NCBI GenBank assembly: GCA_021204765.1
Contig: JAJPYU010000006.1
Coordinates: forward strand, 6,766 to 14,647
DNA length: 7,882 nucleotides
DNA from: Clostridiales bacterium
Lineage (GTDB): Bacteria > Bacillota > Clostridia > Lachnospirales > Lachnospiraceae
Direction of reading: 5' to 3'
This document shows, piece after piece, positions 1 to 6,838 of the stretch. The notes below the pieces were generated by a model. The model ran no database searches and was not told where the DNA came from. It worked only from the letters and a program-made list of their open reading frames with translations. How positions within the stretch are numbered: the first letter of the stretch is position 1; every line of letters starts with the position of its first letter. The position numbers and the translations under genes were made by a program.

Positions 1-676
1 TATCCTTGTAGTGGACATGGAAGATCCTGTCCCTAAACTCATAGATCGGCTTGATATAGTCGATCATCTGCCAGACAAAGTGAGAGGGGTCATAGTTGAT
101 ACCCAGGTTGTCGCCGGGCAGGATCTCAAAGACTCTCCTCCAGTTATTCGGGGTGGTCATCAGGTTCTGACCGCCGGGCCACTGATCCCTGCCAAAGAGC
201 ATGGGACAGTTCTCTATAGCGATCTTTACATTGCAGCTCTCTGCCTTCTCGATTATCGGAGGCCAGATTTCTTTCACCAGCTCCAGATTTTCCTCCACGG
301 ATTTCGTCTGGTCACGTCCGATGAAGCTGGTGACCATGCCGATGCCAAGCTTCGCGCTGGCCTCAATAAGTGCCATGAGGTGAGCTACAGCCACCCTTCG
401 CTTCTCGAGATCGGCATCCATGGTGTTGGGATAGTAAGCCAGGGAGGAAATCTCAACGCCCTTATCTGCCGCATAGTCCAGGATGTGCTTTGCGTAAGCC
501 TCATCCTCAAGGACCCTCTCGGCATCGATATGGCTGACGCCGGCATAGCGGCGCTCCGCCCTGCCTAAAGGCCAGCATGCGACTTCCACGCACTCAAACC
601 CCAGGTCAGAAGCGATATCCATCATCTCTTCGTAACTGCTCTGATCCAAAATCGCACTTACAAATCCTAATTTCAT
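1..676 (-). CDS. Sugar phosphate isomerase/epimerase family protein, partial (C-terminus beyond window)
   Basis: This gene is open without a stop for 225 codons from an ATG at 676 down to the window edge, so its C-terminus is missing. Family members usually have about 280-330 residues. The protein starts MKLGFVSAILDQ and reads as a xylose-isomerase-like TIM barrel (AP endonuclease 2 fold). Likely divalent-metal ligands are visible: Glu155 in IAIENCP, Asp196 and His199 in NYDPSH, and His220/His222 in FHVHYKD. The usual last Glu ligand would lie in the unseen part. Such enzymes isomerise or epimerise sugars, dehydrate inositol-type ketones, or cleave 3-keto-glycosides; which applies here is not shown. 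The start is supported by AGGAGGG four bases upstream. It is the last gene seen in the operon, 9 bases after the oxidoreductase, and probably acts on that enzyme's product in the cytoplasm. The family call is secure but the substrate is unknown. Confidence 0.9.
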   Translation of the reverse strand, partial: MKLGFVSAILDQSSYEEMMDIASDLGFECVEVACWPLGRAERRYAGVSHIDAERVLEDEAYAKHILDYAADKGVEISSLAYYPNTMDADLEKRRVAVAHLMALIEASAKLGIGMVTSFIGRDQTKSVEENLELVKEIWPPIIEKAESCNVKIAIENCPMLFGRDQWPGGQNLMTTPNNWRRVFEILPGDNLGINYDPSHFVWQMIDYIKPIYEFRDRIFHVHYKD

Positions 677-680
677 AGTG

Positions 681-687
681 CCCTCCT
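681..687 (-). promoter_or_regulatory. Ribosome binding site of the isomerase gene, overlapping the upstream stop codon
   Basis: The minus strand reads TAGGAGGGCACTATG. The TAG stop of the oxidoreductase is built into the AGGAGGG Shine-Dalgarno sequence, and the ATG follows four bases later. Terminating ribosomes would therefore sit on the next start site, which suggests translational coupling. It also fixes the start of the isomerase at 676. Confidence 0.8.
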
Positions 688-1807
688 ACTTGTCCAGGAT
701 GACCTCTTTGCCGGTACGGGCAGACTCATAGATGGCATCCAGTATCTGGGTCACCACAAAGGCCTGTTCAGGTCTTACAACAGGATCTGTATCGTTTAAG
801 ATGCAATTGAGCCACTGCTCGCACTCCAGATCCTTAGGCTCGCCGGAACCGCTGCCCTCGAAGAACGCCACGCTGCCTCCCTCAGAGATAGTCTCCGTGG
901 TCAGCTGGCCGTAATCAGTCTTGTTGAATACCAGGTCATAGGTGCTTTCCTGGCTCATACCGCCTATGATCTCCGCTCCGGCCTTGGTGCCGCAGAGGGT
1001 GGTGGCAGCCTCCCTGGACTCTTTCATATTGATAGCCCAGGCAGCCTCCAGGAAGATGGTGGCTCCGTTCTTCATCTTGATGAATCCCATGGCGGAATCC
1101 TCCACCTCGTAGGTCTCGGGATCCCAGGGTCCGAACAGATTGCCCTCGACAGCTTCAGGCAGATGCCCCAGCTTCTCAAAGACGCTGCCGGTCACGGAGA
1201 CTGGCTCGTAGTTGTCCATCATCCACAGAGTCAGATCCAGGGAATGGGTGCCGATATCGATCAGCGGTCCGCCGCCCTGTTTGGACTTGTCCGGGAACAC
1301 TCCCCAGGTGGGTACTGCCCTGCGGCGGATAGCCTCGGCCTTGGCGAAATAGATCTCGCCCAGGGCACCCTCCTCGCAGGCTCTGTGCAGGGTAATGGTA
1401 TCCGGGCGGAACCTGTTCTGGTATCCGATAGTGAATTTCTTGCCGGACTTCTTCCATGCATCCATCATCTTCTTAGCGGACTCAGTATTGTGAGCCATGG
1501 GCTTCTCGCACATTACGTGCTTGCCGGCCTCAAAAGCATCGCAGGTGATGGGGCAGTGTGCCACGTTGGGGGTGCACACATGGACCACATCTATATCCTC
1601 TACTTTAAGCACATCATGATAGTCCTCACACACCAGGGCATCCGGAGTGCCATACTCTTTGGCAGCCTTCTCGGCCCTCTCAATGATAATGTCACAGAAA
1701 GCGACTATATCGCACTTGTCGGACTGCCCTGCCAGGGCGGGCAGATGCTTCTGATTGGCGATACCGCCGCAGCCGATCACAGCCACCTGTAACTTGCCAT
1801 TCTTCAT
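686..1807 (-). CDS. Gfo/Idh/MocA family NAD(P)-dependent oxidoreductase
   Basis: This 373-residue cytoplasmic dehydrogenase of the Gfo/Idh/MocA family is of normal length. The N-terminal Rossmann fold shows VAVIGCGGIA (about residues 8-17) for the dinucleotide. EKP at 101-103 carries the Lys that is conserved at the active site. The C-terminal substrate domain has GYQNRFRP (128-135) and GGGPLIDIGTHSLDL (178-192), whose Asp184 and His188 are the expected catalytic or substrate-binding residues. The family oxidises or reduces a hydroxyl or keto group on sugars, inositols or glycosides. The sequence does not give the substrate. Its ATG follows AAAGGAG at seven bases' spacing, 14 bases after the stop of permease B. 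It precedes the isomerase/epimerase gene by 9 bases, so the two probably catalyse successive steps. Relatives with this kind of neighbour include inositol dehydrogenases and the DgpA-type enzymes that form 3-keto glycosides in gut bacteria; the resemblance to DgpA is my inference from memory. Confidence 0.93.
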   Translation of the reverse strand: MKNGKLQVAVIGCGGIANQKHLPALAGQSDKCDIVAFCDIIIERAEKAAKEYGTPDALVCEDYHDVLKVEDIDVVHVCTPNVAHCPITCDAFEAGKHVMCEKPMAHNTESAKKMMDAWKKSGKKFTIGYQNRFRPDTITLHRACEEGALGEIYFAKAEAIRRRAVPTWGVFPDKSKQGGGPLIDIGTHSLDLTLWMMDNYEPVSVTGSVFEKLGHLPEAVEGNLFGPWDPETYEVEDSAMGFIKMKNGATIFLEAAWAINMKESREAATTLCGTKAGAEIIGGMSQESTYDLVFNKTDYGQLTTETISEGGSVAFFEGSGSGEPKDLECEQWLNCILNDTDPVVRPEQAFVVTQILDAIYESARTGKEVILDK

Positions 1808-1821
1808 ATATATACTCCTTT

Positions 1822-2835
1822 CTACGCCTGTGCTTCAGGAGCTGTACCCGAATCATCAGGCAGGTCAAACTTCTGGTTATGGGCTTCCTCCACGCCGACA
1901 TTGGCGAACTTGCGTCCGATAAAGCCGGTAAGGGCAACCGCACCGATCAGCACCAGTCCACGGACCAGCTGTGTCAGTCCGCCGCTGGCTCCCATCAGAA
2001 CCAGGCCGTTCTCCAGCATGATTATGGTAGGTGCACCGAAGAGCACCTTGTAGACCTTGGAACCAAAACCACCCTGTACAGGGATACCTGAGATAAACAG
2101 GGCCATCATGACCTTCATCTCAAATCCTGAACCAATGGTATTGTTAGTGCCGCCCAGACGGGCTACGGTAAAGATACCGGCTATTGCCGCCATGATACCG
2201 GAGATCACGAAAGCCATGATCTTGATACGGTCCACGTTGACACCGATATGCTGTACTGCCACCTCGTTCTCACCGATGGCCCTGACATAGGAGCCGAATG
2301 GTGTAAAGTGGAAGATATAAACGATCACTATCACCAGCACTACCACGGCTATTACTTTAAAAGCGAAAGAATTCAGCACATACAGGTTGTCCGGCAGATA
2401 ATACACGTTGTTGCTCAGCATCAGATTGACCACTGCACGATAAGCAATCAGCAGCGCCAGGGATGCCATGAATGAGTTAACCTTCCTCTTTACGTTGGCC
2501 CAGCCCAACAGCAGTCCGGAACCGATACCGATCAGGATGGAAACGATGATAAACATCACCGAAGCCCCTGTGGCGGTAGCAGCCATCAGTCCGAAGCAGC
2601 CGCCCAGTGCGACCACGACACCGGTGGTGATATCCGTGCCGCCCATGGATGCCACGAACAGCATACCGAGGGCAGCGATGATGGTGGCCACAGACTGGTT
2701 AAATATACTCTGCAGGTTGATCGCGGTAAACAGCGTTCCCTTTGTACCTATTCCGAAGATGACCGCTATCAAAACGAAGAATATGATGGGCAGCCATGTG
2801 TTGATATCAAAACTTCTCTTTTTTGTCTTTTCCAT
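1822..2835 (-). CDS. CUT2/ribose-type sugar ABC transporter permease (permease B)
   Basis: This 337-residue integral membrane protein belongs to the BPD_transp_2 (RbsC-like) family. A short basic N-terminus (MEKTKKRS) is followed by about eight to ten hydrophobic segments and a polar C-terminal tail rich in Asp, Glu and Ala. The cytoplasmic coupling segment is recognisable at AIGENEVAVQHIGV, and the late family motif at SGIPVQGGFGSK. The usual signature near the first third, close to (I/T)DLSVG, is altered here to TDITTG, whereas permease A keeps TDLSVGA. Its ATG overlaps the TAA stop of the ATPase by one base (TAATG), so translation is probably coupled. With permease A it would form a heterodimeric channel for the sugar released by the binding lipoprotein. 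The family assignment is firm but the substrate is unknown. Confidence 0.93.
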   Translation of the reverse strand: MEKTKKRSFDINTWLPIIFFVLIAVIFGIGTKGTLFTAINLQSIFNQSVATIIAALGMLFVASMGGTDITTGVVVALGGCFGLMAATATGASVMFIIVSILIGIGSGLLLGWANVKRKVNSFMASLALLIAYRAVVNLMLSNNVYYLPDNLYVLNSFAFKVIAVVVLVIVIVYIFHFTPFGSYVRAIGENEVAVQHIGVNVDRIKIMAFVISGIMAAIAGIFTVARLGGTNNTIGSGFEMKVMMALFISGIPVQGGFGSKVYKVLFGAPTIIMLENGLVLMGASGGLTQLVRGLVLIGAVALTGFIGRKFANVGVEEAHNQKFDLPDDSGTAPEAQA

Positions 2836-4367
2836 TACAACATCACCTCCATCACTTTGTCCTCATTGAAATCAGTGGTTCTGGAAAGCATGGCTGAGAA
2901 CGCGCCCTCTTTCATGACCAGGATCCTGTCGGACATGCCCATGGCCTCAGGCAGCTCATCGGAGATCATGATCACTCCGATGCCGTCCGCTTTAGCCTTC
3001 TTCAGCACACTGTAGATGTAAGCCTTGACACTGATATCCACGCCTCGGGTAGGGCAGTCCAGGATGACATAGTCCAGATCCTTGACCAGCCAGCGACTTA
3101 AATTAACCTTCTGTTTATTGCCGCCGCTCAAGCGCCTGACCACATGCTTTAAGCCTGATGACTTGATCTCGAAATCCTGGGAGGCCTTGTTTGCCAGATC
3201 CCTGGATTTCTTGAGGCTTAAGTATGACCACATGCCTCTGCCCTTGCCGCTTGCCAGCTCGCCTGCAGAGGGCTCTATGATGTTGTCTCCGATACCGGCA
3301 TCCAGCATCAGTCCGTTGGCGTCACGATCCTTGGAAAGGTATGCGCCCTTGGTAGATATCATATCCCAGGGATGCTTTAACTGTACGTCACCATGATCAG
3401 TCTTAACAGTAACAGTGCCTCCGCGCTTCTCCTCGATACCGAAAAGAGCGGTTCCGATCTCGTGGCTGCCTGCGTCACTTAAGCCGCATACAGCGAGGAT
3501 CTCACCCTTGTGGAGGTCAAAGGATACGGGCTCGAACTTACCGGGAACTGTCAGGTCCTTCACTTCCATGATCACATCGTCCTGATAGCTCTCCTCCTGA
3601 TCATCCCTGTAGTAATCACCGGAGACCTCACGGCCGATCATCTGCCGCTTCAGTCCGTCCATGGTGTAATCTTTGGAGGGCTTCACTTCCATGATGACAC
3701 CATCTCTTAAAACCGCGATATCATCACAGATCTCCACCATCTCCTCCAGATCGTGGGTGATGATGAGAATGGTGCGTCCCATGGAGGTAAAGTTTTTAAT
3801 GAACTTGTAAAGCATGTCACGGTTATCCTGGGAGAGAGCCTGGGTCATCTCATCGAGAACCAGGAAATCCGGATCCGTGATCAGGGCCCTGGCCAGCTCC
3901 ATCAGCTTCCTCTGCTCGATGGGGAGCTGCCCCGCGGGAAGATCCAGGGGAACCATGGGGATGTTCCACTTCTCAAACACTGCCTCGGCATCTTTCCTCA
4001 TGGCAGTCATATTGACCATCCCGCCTTTGGTGTACTTGTCCATCTTGCCCAGGAACATGTTCACCACTCCGGGAAGGCCTCCGACGACACCCAGCTCCTG
4101 CACGACCATAGCCACGCCGTGGGCCGCCGCGTCCGCAGGCTTGGTAGGGTTGTACTCCTGGCCGTCCTTGTAGAATTTGCCGCTGTCCTTCTTATTGATA
4201 CCGCAGACCATTGAGGCCAGGGTGGACTTTCCGCAGCCGTTCTCACCGGCCAGCCCCAGAACCTGCCCCTTATACATGGTAAGGTTGATATCCTTGTTTG
4301 CGTGTGTGGGGCCGAAGCTCTTGCTGACACCTTCGATTCTTAAAATCTCTTCTCTTGTCTCTGCCAT
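2835..4367 (-). CDS. Sugar ABC transporter ATP-binding protein, two ABC domains (RbsA/XylG/MglA type)
   Basis: This 510-residue peripheral membrane ATPase has two ABC domains in tandem, the normal size for CUT2 importers. Domain 1 has Walker A GENGCGKST (41-49), Q-loop Gln90, an odd signature LPIEQRK (148-154), Walker B VLDE (Glu173) and H-loop His205. Domain 2 has a P-loop without Lys or Ser/Thr in the usual place (GLSDAGSHE, 295-303), a canonical signature LSGGNKQ (413-419), and Walker B VILDCP where the catalytic Glu is Cys438. A degenerate second P-loop is normal in this family; the Cys and the LPIEQ signature are less usual. I chose the ATG at 4367, which overlaps permease A's TGA by one base (TGATG). 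A GTG one codon upstream (4370) is equally possible and sits at better spacing (7 rather than 10 bases) from the GGGGG ribosome site. The protein powers import of the operon's sugar. Confidence 0.94.
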   Translation of the reverse strand: MAETREEILRIEGVSKSFGPTHANKDINLTMYKGQVLGLAGENGCGKSTLASMVCGINKKDSGKFYKDGQEYNPTKPADAAAHGVAMVVQELGVVGGLPGVVNMFLGKMDKYTKGGMVNMTAMRKDAEAVFEKWNIPMVPLDLPAGQLPIEQRKLMELARALITDPDFLVLDEMTQALSQDNRDMLYKFIKNFTSMGRTILIITHDLEEMVEICDDIAVLRDGVIMEVKPSKDYTMDGLKRQMIGREVSGDYYRDDQEESYQDDVIMEVKDLTVPGKFEPVSFDLHKGEILAVCGLSDAGSHEIGTALFGIEEKRGGTVTVKTDHGDVQLKHPWDMISTKGAYLSKDRDANGLMLDAGIGDNIIEPSAGELASGKGRGMWSYLSLKKSRDLANKASQDFEIKSSGLKHVVRRLSGGNKQKVNLSRWLVKDLDYVILDCPTRGVDISVKAYIYSVLKKAKADGIGVIMISDELPEAMGMSDRILVMKEGAFSAMLSRTTDFNEDKVMEVML

Positions 4368-5350
4368 CACTTCATCACCCCCTTATATCCGATGGATGAA
4401 AGGATACCGCAGACCAGCACCACCGCGCCCAGGCAGACATCCTGGCCGGTGCCGGAAGGCACTCCCAACAGGGTCAGTATGTTGAATAAAGCAGCCACAA
4501 TAAAGGCACCGATGACACAGCCGATCACCTCGTTATAAACCCTGGAGAAAGACTGGGCGATCAGGATCACTGCCAGGCATTTGAAAATGCCGTTTAAGCT
4601 GCCCATACCTGTGGTAGTGGTAAAACGCCCGGTATAGCTTATCTGTGTGATAGCTCCTATAGCCATTATAATGGCACCTGTCAGGGCCGCCAGCATTATG
4701 GTCTTCTTCCTGTTGATACCCATGGCCTCGGCCACATCCGCGCTGCCGCCGATAGCCCGGATGTTGAATCCCAGCTTTGTCCGGCTGAAGAGGAAATATG
4801 AAACAACAACCACGATAACAGCTATGATAAAGATCGTGGGGAAATTTCCGAGAGCCTGACAATGCTTTAAGTAAACGATAGCCGCACCTGCGGTTACGGA
4901 TCTCTTAGTTACATACATAGTAGCTATGGCCTCGTAGACCAAAGCCGCGCCCAGGCCGGCCACCCAGGACGGAATCTTTACAAACACGGAGAGTGAGGCG
5001 CTGGCCAGCTCTGTAACGATCAAAGTCACGATGGTACCGATGATCAGTCCGGGATACCCCAAACCGAAATCCTCTACCAGTACCGCTCCGAGGTTGGCCG
5101 CCAGTATGATCTGGGCTCCAACCGAAAGGTCAGTTATGCCGGTGGTGAAAATAAACATCATCCCCAGACCAACCATCATAGGATAGGTCACCTGAGTCAG
5201 TATAGTCTTCAGGTTGTTCGGTGCCAGTAGTCTGCCACCCGTAATGAAGTGGCAGACTACAAAGATCACTACAATAATCACTATGATAAGGATCTGTTTA
5301 ATGAGACGCTGTTTTTTCGGGTCGGCATTTGCACTTTTTGTTTTTTCCAT
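4367..5350 (-). CDS. CUT2/ribose-type sugar ABC transporter permease (permease A)
   Basis: This 327-residue membrane protein of the RbsC-like BPD_transp_2 family follows the binding lipoprotein by 31 bases. A charged N-terminus (MEKTKSANADPKKQR) leads into a strongly hydrophobic first helix (ILIIVIIVVIFVV) and further membrane segments to the C-terminus. It carries the family signature TGITDLSVGA and the cytoplasmic coupling region AIGGSADVAEAMGINRKKT, which contacts the ATPase. Its last codons encode GVMK and overlap both the ribosome site and the start of the ATPase gene. The ATG lies nine bases after AAGGGGG, a G-rich variant of the usual site. It shares its first five residues, MEKTK, with permease B but the two are otherwise clearly different, so the channel is probably a heterodimer. 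Confidence 0.93.
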   Translation of the reverse strand: MEKTKSANADPKKQRLIKQILIIVIIVVIFVVCHFITGGRLLAPNNLKTILTQVTYPMMVGLGMMFIFTTGITDLSVGAQIILAANLGAVLVEDFGLGYPGLIIGTIVTLIVTELASASLSVFVKIPSWVAGLGAALVYEAIATMYVTKRSVTAGAAIVYLKHCQALGNFPTIFIIAVIVVVVSYFLFSRTKLGFNIRAIGGSADVAEAMGINRKKTIMLAALTGAIIMAIGAITQISYTGRFTTTTGMGSLNGIFKCLAVILIAQSFSRVYNEVIGCVIGAFIVAALFNILTLLGVPSGTGQDVCLGAVVLVCGILSSIGYKGVMK

Positions 5351-5381
5351 TAGTCTATGCCCCCTTAAAGTACGTCAGTTA

Positions 5382-6620
5382 TCAGTTCTGTGCTGCTGCA
5401 ATCCTCTCCTCCAGGGAGTAGTTGTTGATCACGTCCAGGAATGCGTCATAATCGAAATCAGGATTGTATTTTCCGCTCATCTGCTGGATCTCAGCATAGC
5501 TGTAGCAGTACTGATTGATAAAGTAGGTCTCGAAATCCTCATACTGATCCTCGGAAACCTCGAAAGGAAGGATGTCGTCTACCCATACAGGGCTTCCGTC
5601 TTCCTGGGTGATGGGTGTGCCGTCCAGATAGTTCTGAAGGAGCACGGTGGCCATGGTGCCGCTGATCCAGAAATCGCCGTTGACGAACGTCATCGGAGAA
5701 TCAGGATCGGCCAGAAGCTCAAGAGCCTCGGAATCAAGTCCGGAGCAGAGGACCGGTGTGTCAAGTCCCTGGTTCTGTACAGCTGCGCAGGCGCCGATAC
5801 CGTTGTCGGAGCCGGTGCCGTAAACGAAGTCAACATCCGGGTTTGCCACCAGGGCATTCTCAGTGTAGGACTGGATGTTGTCCTGAGAATCAGAATAGAC
5901 GGTTGTCGCAACGGTGCCGCCGTTTGCCTCAAACTCCTCAGTGAAAGCATCAACACGGGGGGTATCTGTGGGGTCGCCCTGAGAGTTGGTGGTAATGATG
6001 CAGCTGGTCCAGCCCTGATCTAAGGCATAGTCAGCGATCAGTGTGCCGTACTCTGCGTTGGCCGGTCCGACAGCTCCTACAAAGTACTCGCAGTTCATAA
6101 GCTCATCCTTGATGCTCTCATCTGTGGGGACCTTGTCAGCCAGCACGAAGGGGATCTGGTTCTCCTCGCAGAGGTTGATGACTGTCTCATAAAGGTTGTC
6201 GGCGGGCAGCCATACGATGATGCCGTCGCAGCCGGAGGAGATCATGTTCTCAAAATCCTGCACGATCTTGTCGACCTGGAAGTCATCACTGAGGCCTACA
6301 GCGTCGTTGCCGAATGCGTCGATGACATACTGCTCATTGTTGGCCAGCTGGGTGATAGCGTAGGAACCAACGCCGTAGTAGTTGTAGCCGATGGTGTAGA
6401 CTTCATCCGGAGTGAAGTCGTTGTCCGCATTCGCCGCTGCGACTGTGCTGCTGCTCTCATCTGCCGATGCGGTCTCAGCTTCCGCTGATACCGCGGCGTC
6501 CCCTGTAGTGTCAGCTGCCGCATCGCTGCTGTCAGAGCTTGAGGATCCGCATCCTGCTACTGTTGCGCCAATAAGTGCTGCGCAAGCCCCAAGTGCAATG
6601 ATTCTTTTCCACTTTTTCAT
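5382..6620 (-). CDS. Sugar-binding lipoprotein of the ABC transporter (periplasmic-binding-protein type)
   Basis: This is a 412-residue extracytoplasmic solute-binding lipoprotein and the first gene of the operon. Residues 1-24 are a lipoprotein signal: basic MKKWKR, a hydrophobic core, and a lipobox ending VAGC with Cys24 as the lipidated residue. Residues 25 to about 70 form a low-complexity Ser/Ala/Asp/Glu linker to the membrane. From about residue 74 (VYTIGYNYYGVG) the protein reads as a type 1 periplasmic binding fold of the ribose/galactose class: SSGCDGIIVWLP, IPFVLADKVP, VDFVYGTGSDNGIGA and TPVLCSGLD are typical of its two lobes. The protein is strongly acidic. The reading frame stays open upstream to 6698, but the start at 6620 is clear from AGGAGG eight bases upstream and from the signal peptide. 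The stop is followed directly by an in-frame TAA. The bound sugar cannot be inferred. Confidence 0.94.
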   Translation of the reverse strand: MKKWKRIIALGACAALIGATVAGCGSSSSDSSDAAADTTGDAAVSAEAETASADESSSTVAAANADNDFTPDEVYTIGYNYYGVGSYAITQLANNEQYVIDAFGNDAVGLSDDFQVDKIVQDFENMISSGCDGIIVWLPADNLYETVINLCEENQIPFVLADKVPTDESIKDELMNCEYFVGAVGPANAEYGTLIADYALDQGWTSCIITTNSQGDPTDTPRVDAFTEEFEANGGTVATTVYSDSQDNIQSYTENALVANPDVDFVYGTGSDNGIGACAAVQNQGLDTPVLCSGLDSEALELLADPDSPMTFVNGDFWISGTMATVLLQNYLDGTPITQEDGSPVWVDDILPFEVSEDQYEDFETYFINQYCYSYAEIQQMSGKYNPDFDYDAFLDVINNYSLEERIAAAQN

Positions 6621-6628
6621 TGTAGTTT

Positions 6629-6634
6629 CCTCCT
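6629..6634 (-). promoter_or_regulatory. Ribosome binding site of the binding-lipoprotein gene
   Basis: The minus strand reads AAAAAAGGAGG with eight bases before the ATG at 6620. This perfect AGGAGG decides the start: it places the Met at MKKWKR, directly before the lipoprotein signal, instead of the upstream in-frame ATG at 6698. Confidence 0.85.
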
Positions 6635-6666
6635 TTTTTGTTAATATGGAATAAAATCTCAAGGCC

Positions 6667-6678
6667 GGTCTCCCGACC
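6667..6678 (-). other. Small hairpin in the operon leader (4-bp stem, GGGA loop)
   Basis: The minus strand reads GGTC-GGGA-GACC: a four-base-pair stem closed by a tetraloop of GNRA form. It would lie just downstream of the predicted transcription start. It is too short for a terminator and has no U-tract, so it may only stabilise the 5' end or be chance. Confidence 0.25.
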
Positions 6679-6688
6679 TGTTGTGCAT

Positions 6689-6717
6689 ATTCTAGCAAGA
6701 CCGACTATTTCGGGCTA
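6689..6717 (-). promoter_or_regulatory. Probable sigma-A promoter of the sugar operon (extended -10)
   Basis: On the minus strand an extended -10 element, TGCTAGAAT, occupies 6697 to 6689. Its hexamer TAGAAT matches TATAAT at five of six bases and has the TGn extension. Seventeen bases upstream is only a weak -35 (TAGCCC, 6717-6712), which is common when the -10 is extended or an activator helps. Transcription would start near 6682, giving a leader of about 62 bases before the lipoprotein gene. No better -10/-35 pair was seen on this strand in the gap. Confidence 0.5.
6698..6716. promoter_or_regulatory. Imperfect palindrome within the operon promoter, candidate operator
   Basis: AGACCGACTATTTCGGGCT is a 19-base inverted repeat centred on 6707: arms AG-x-CCGA and TCGG-x-CT with one mismatched pair and a five-base centre. 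It spans most of the stretch between the weak -35 and the extended -10, where a bound repressor would block RNA polymerase. The divergent LacI-family gene is the obvious candidate ligand, but that link is inferred. Confidence 0.35.
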
Positions 6718-6785
6718 TTGAGTATTTAGCAACATTGCCTGAAAAAATCGTTCTTCTCTTGTTCTTTTTGAGGTACCTCCAAATT

Positions 6786-6798
6786 TGTTTCAGAAACA
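6786..6798. promoter_or_regulatory. Perfect 13-base palindrome TGTTTCAGAAACA, candidate operator
   Basis: Two perfect six-base arms, TGTTTC and GAAACA, flank a single central base. The site lies about midway in the divergent gap, about 165 bases before the lipoprotein start and 155 bases before the regulator start. An odd-centred palindrome of this size suits a dimeric regulator. The half-site TGTTTCA recurs at 6835-6841 without its partner arm. Confidence 0.4.
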
Positions 6799-6838
6799 GG
6801 TATTTTTTTAACATACATTGTTTACATATTTCTGTGTT

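Noticed and set aside
11..568. 185-codon plus-strand open frame
   Set aside because: It is antisense to the isomerase gene, whose minus-strand translation shows clear family motifs and a strong ribosome site.
1163..1792. 209-codon plus-strand open frame
   Set aside because: It is a shadow of the oxidoreductase gene with no domain and no ribosome site.
5351..5381. Attenuator or terminator between the lipoprotein and permease A that would raise lipoprotein level
   Set aside because: The 31-base gap has no stable stem and no U-tract; it holds only a second stop and the ribosome site.
5214..6023. 269-codon open frame on the plus strand opposite the lipoprotein and permease A genes
   Set aside because: It lies antisense across two well-supported genes and their junction, has no ribosome site or recognisable domain, and reflects the codon bias of the real strand.
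6621..6698. N-terminal extension of the lipoprotein starting at 6698
   Set aside because: It would bury the signal peptide behind 26 residues, lacks a ribosome site, and starts upstream of the predicted transcription start.
6727..6740. Sigma-54-like GG...GC element (AGGCAATGTTGC on the minus strand)
   Set aside because: GG and GC are seven bases apart instead of the required ten.
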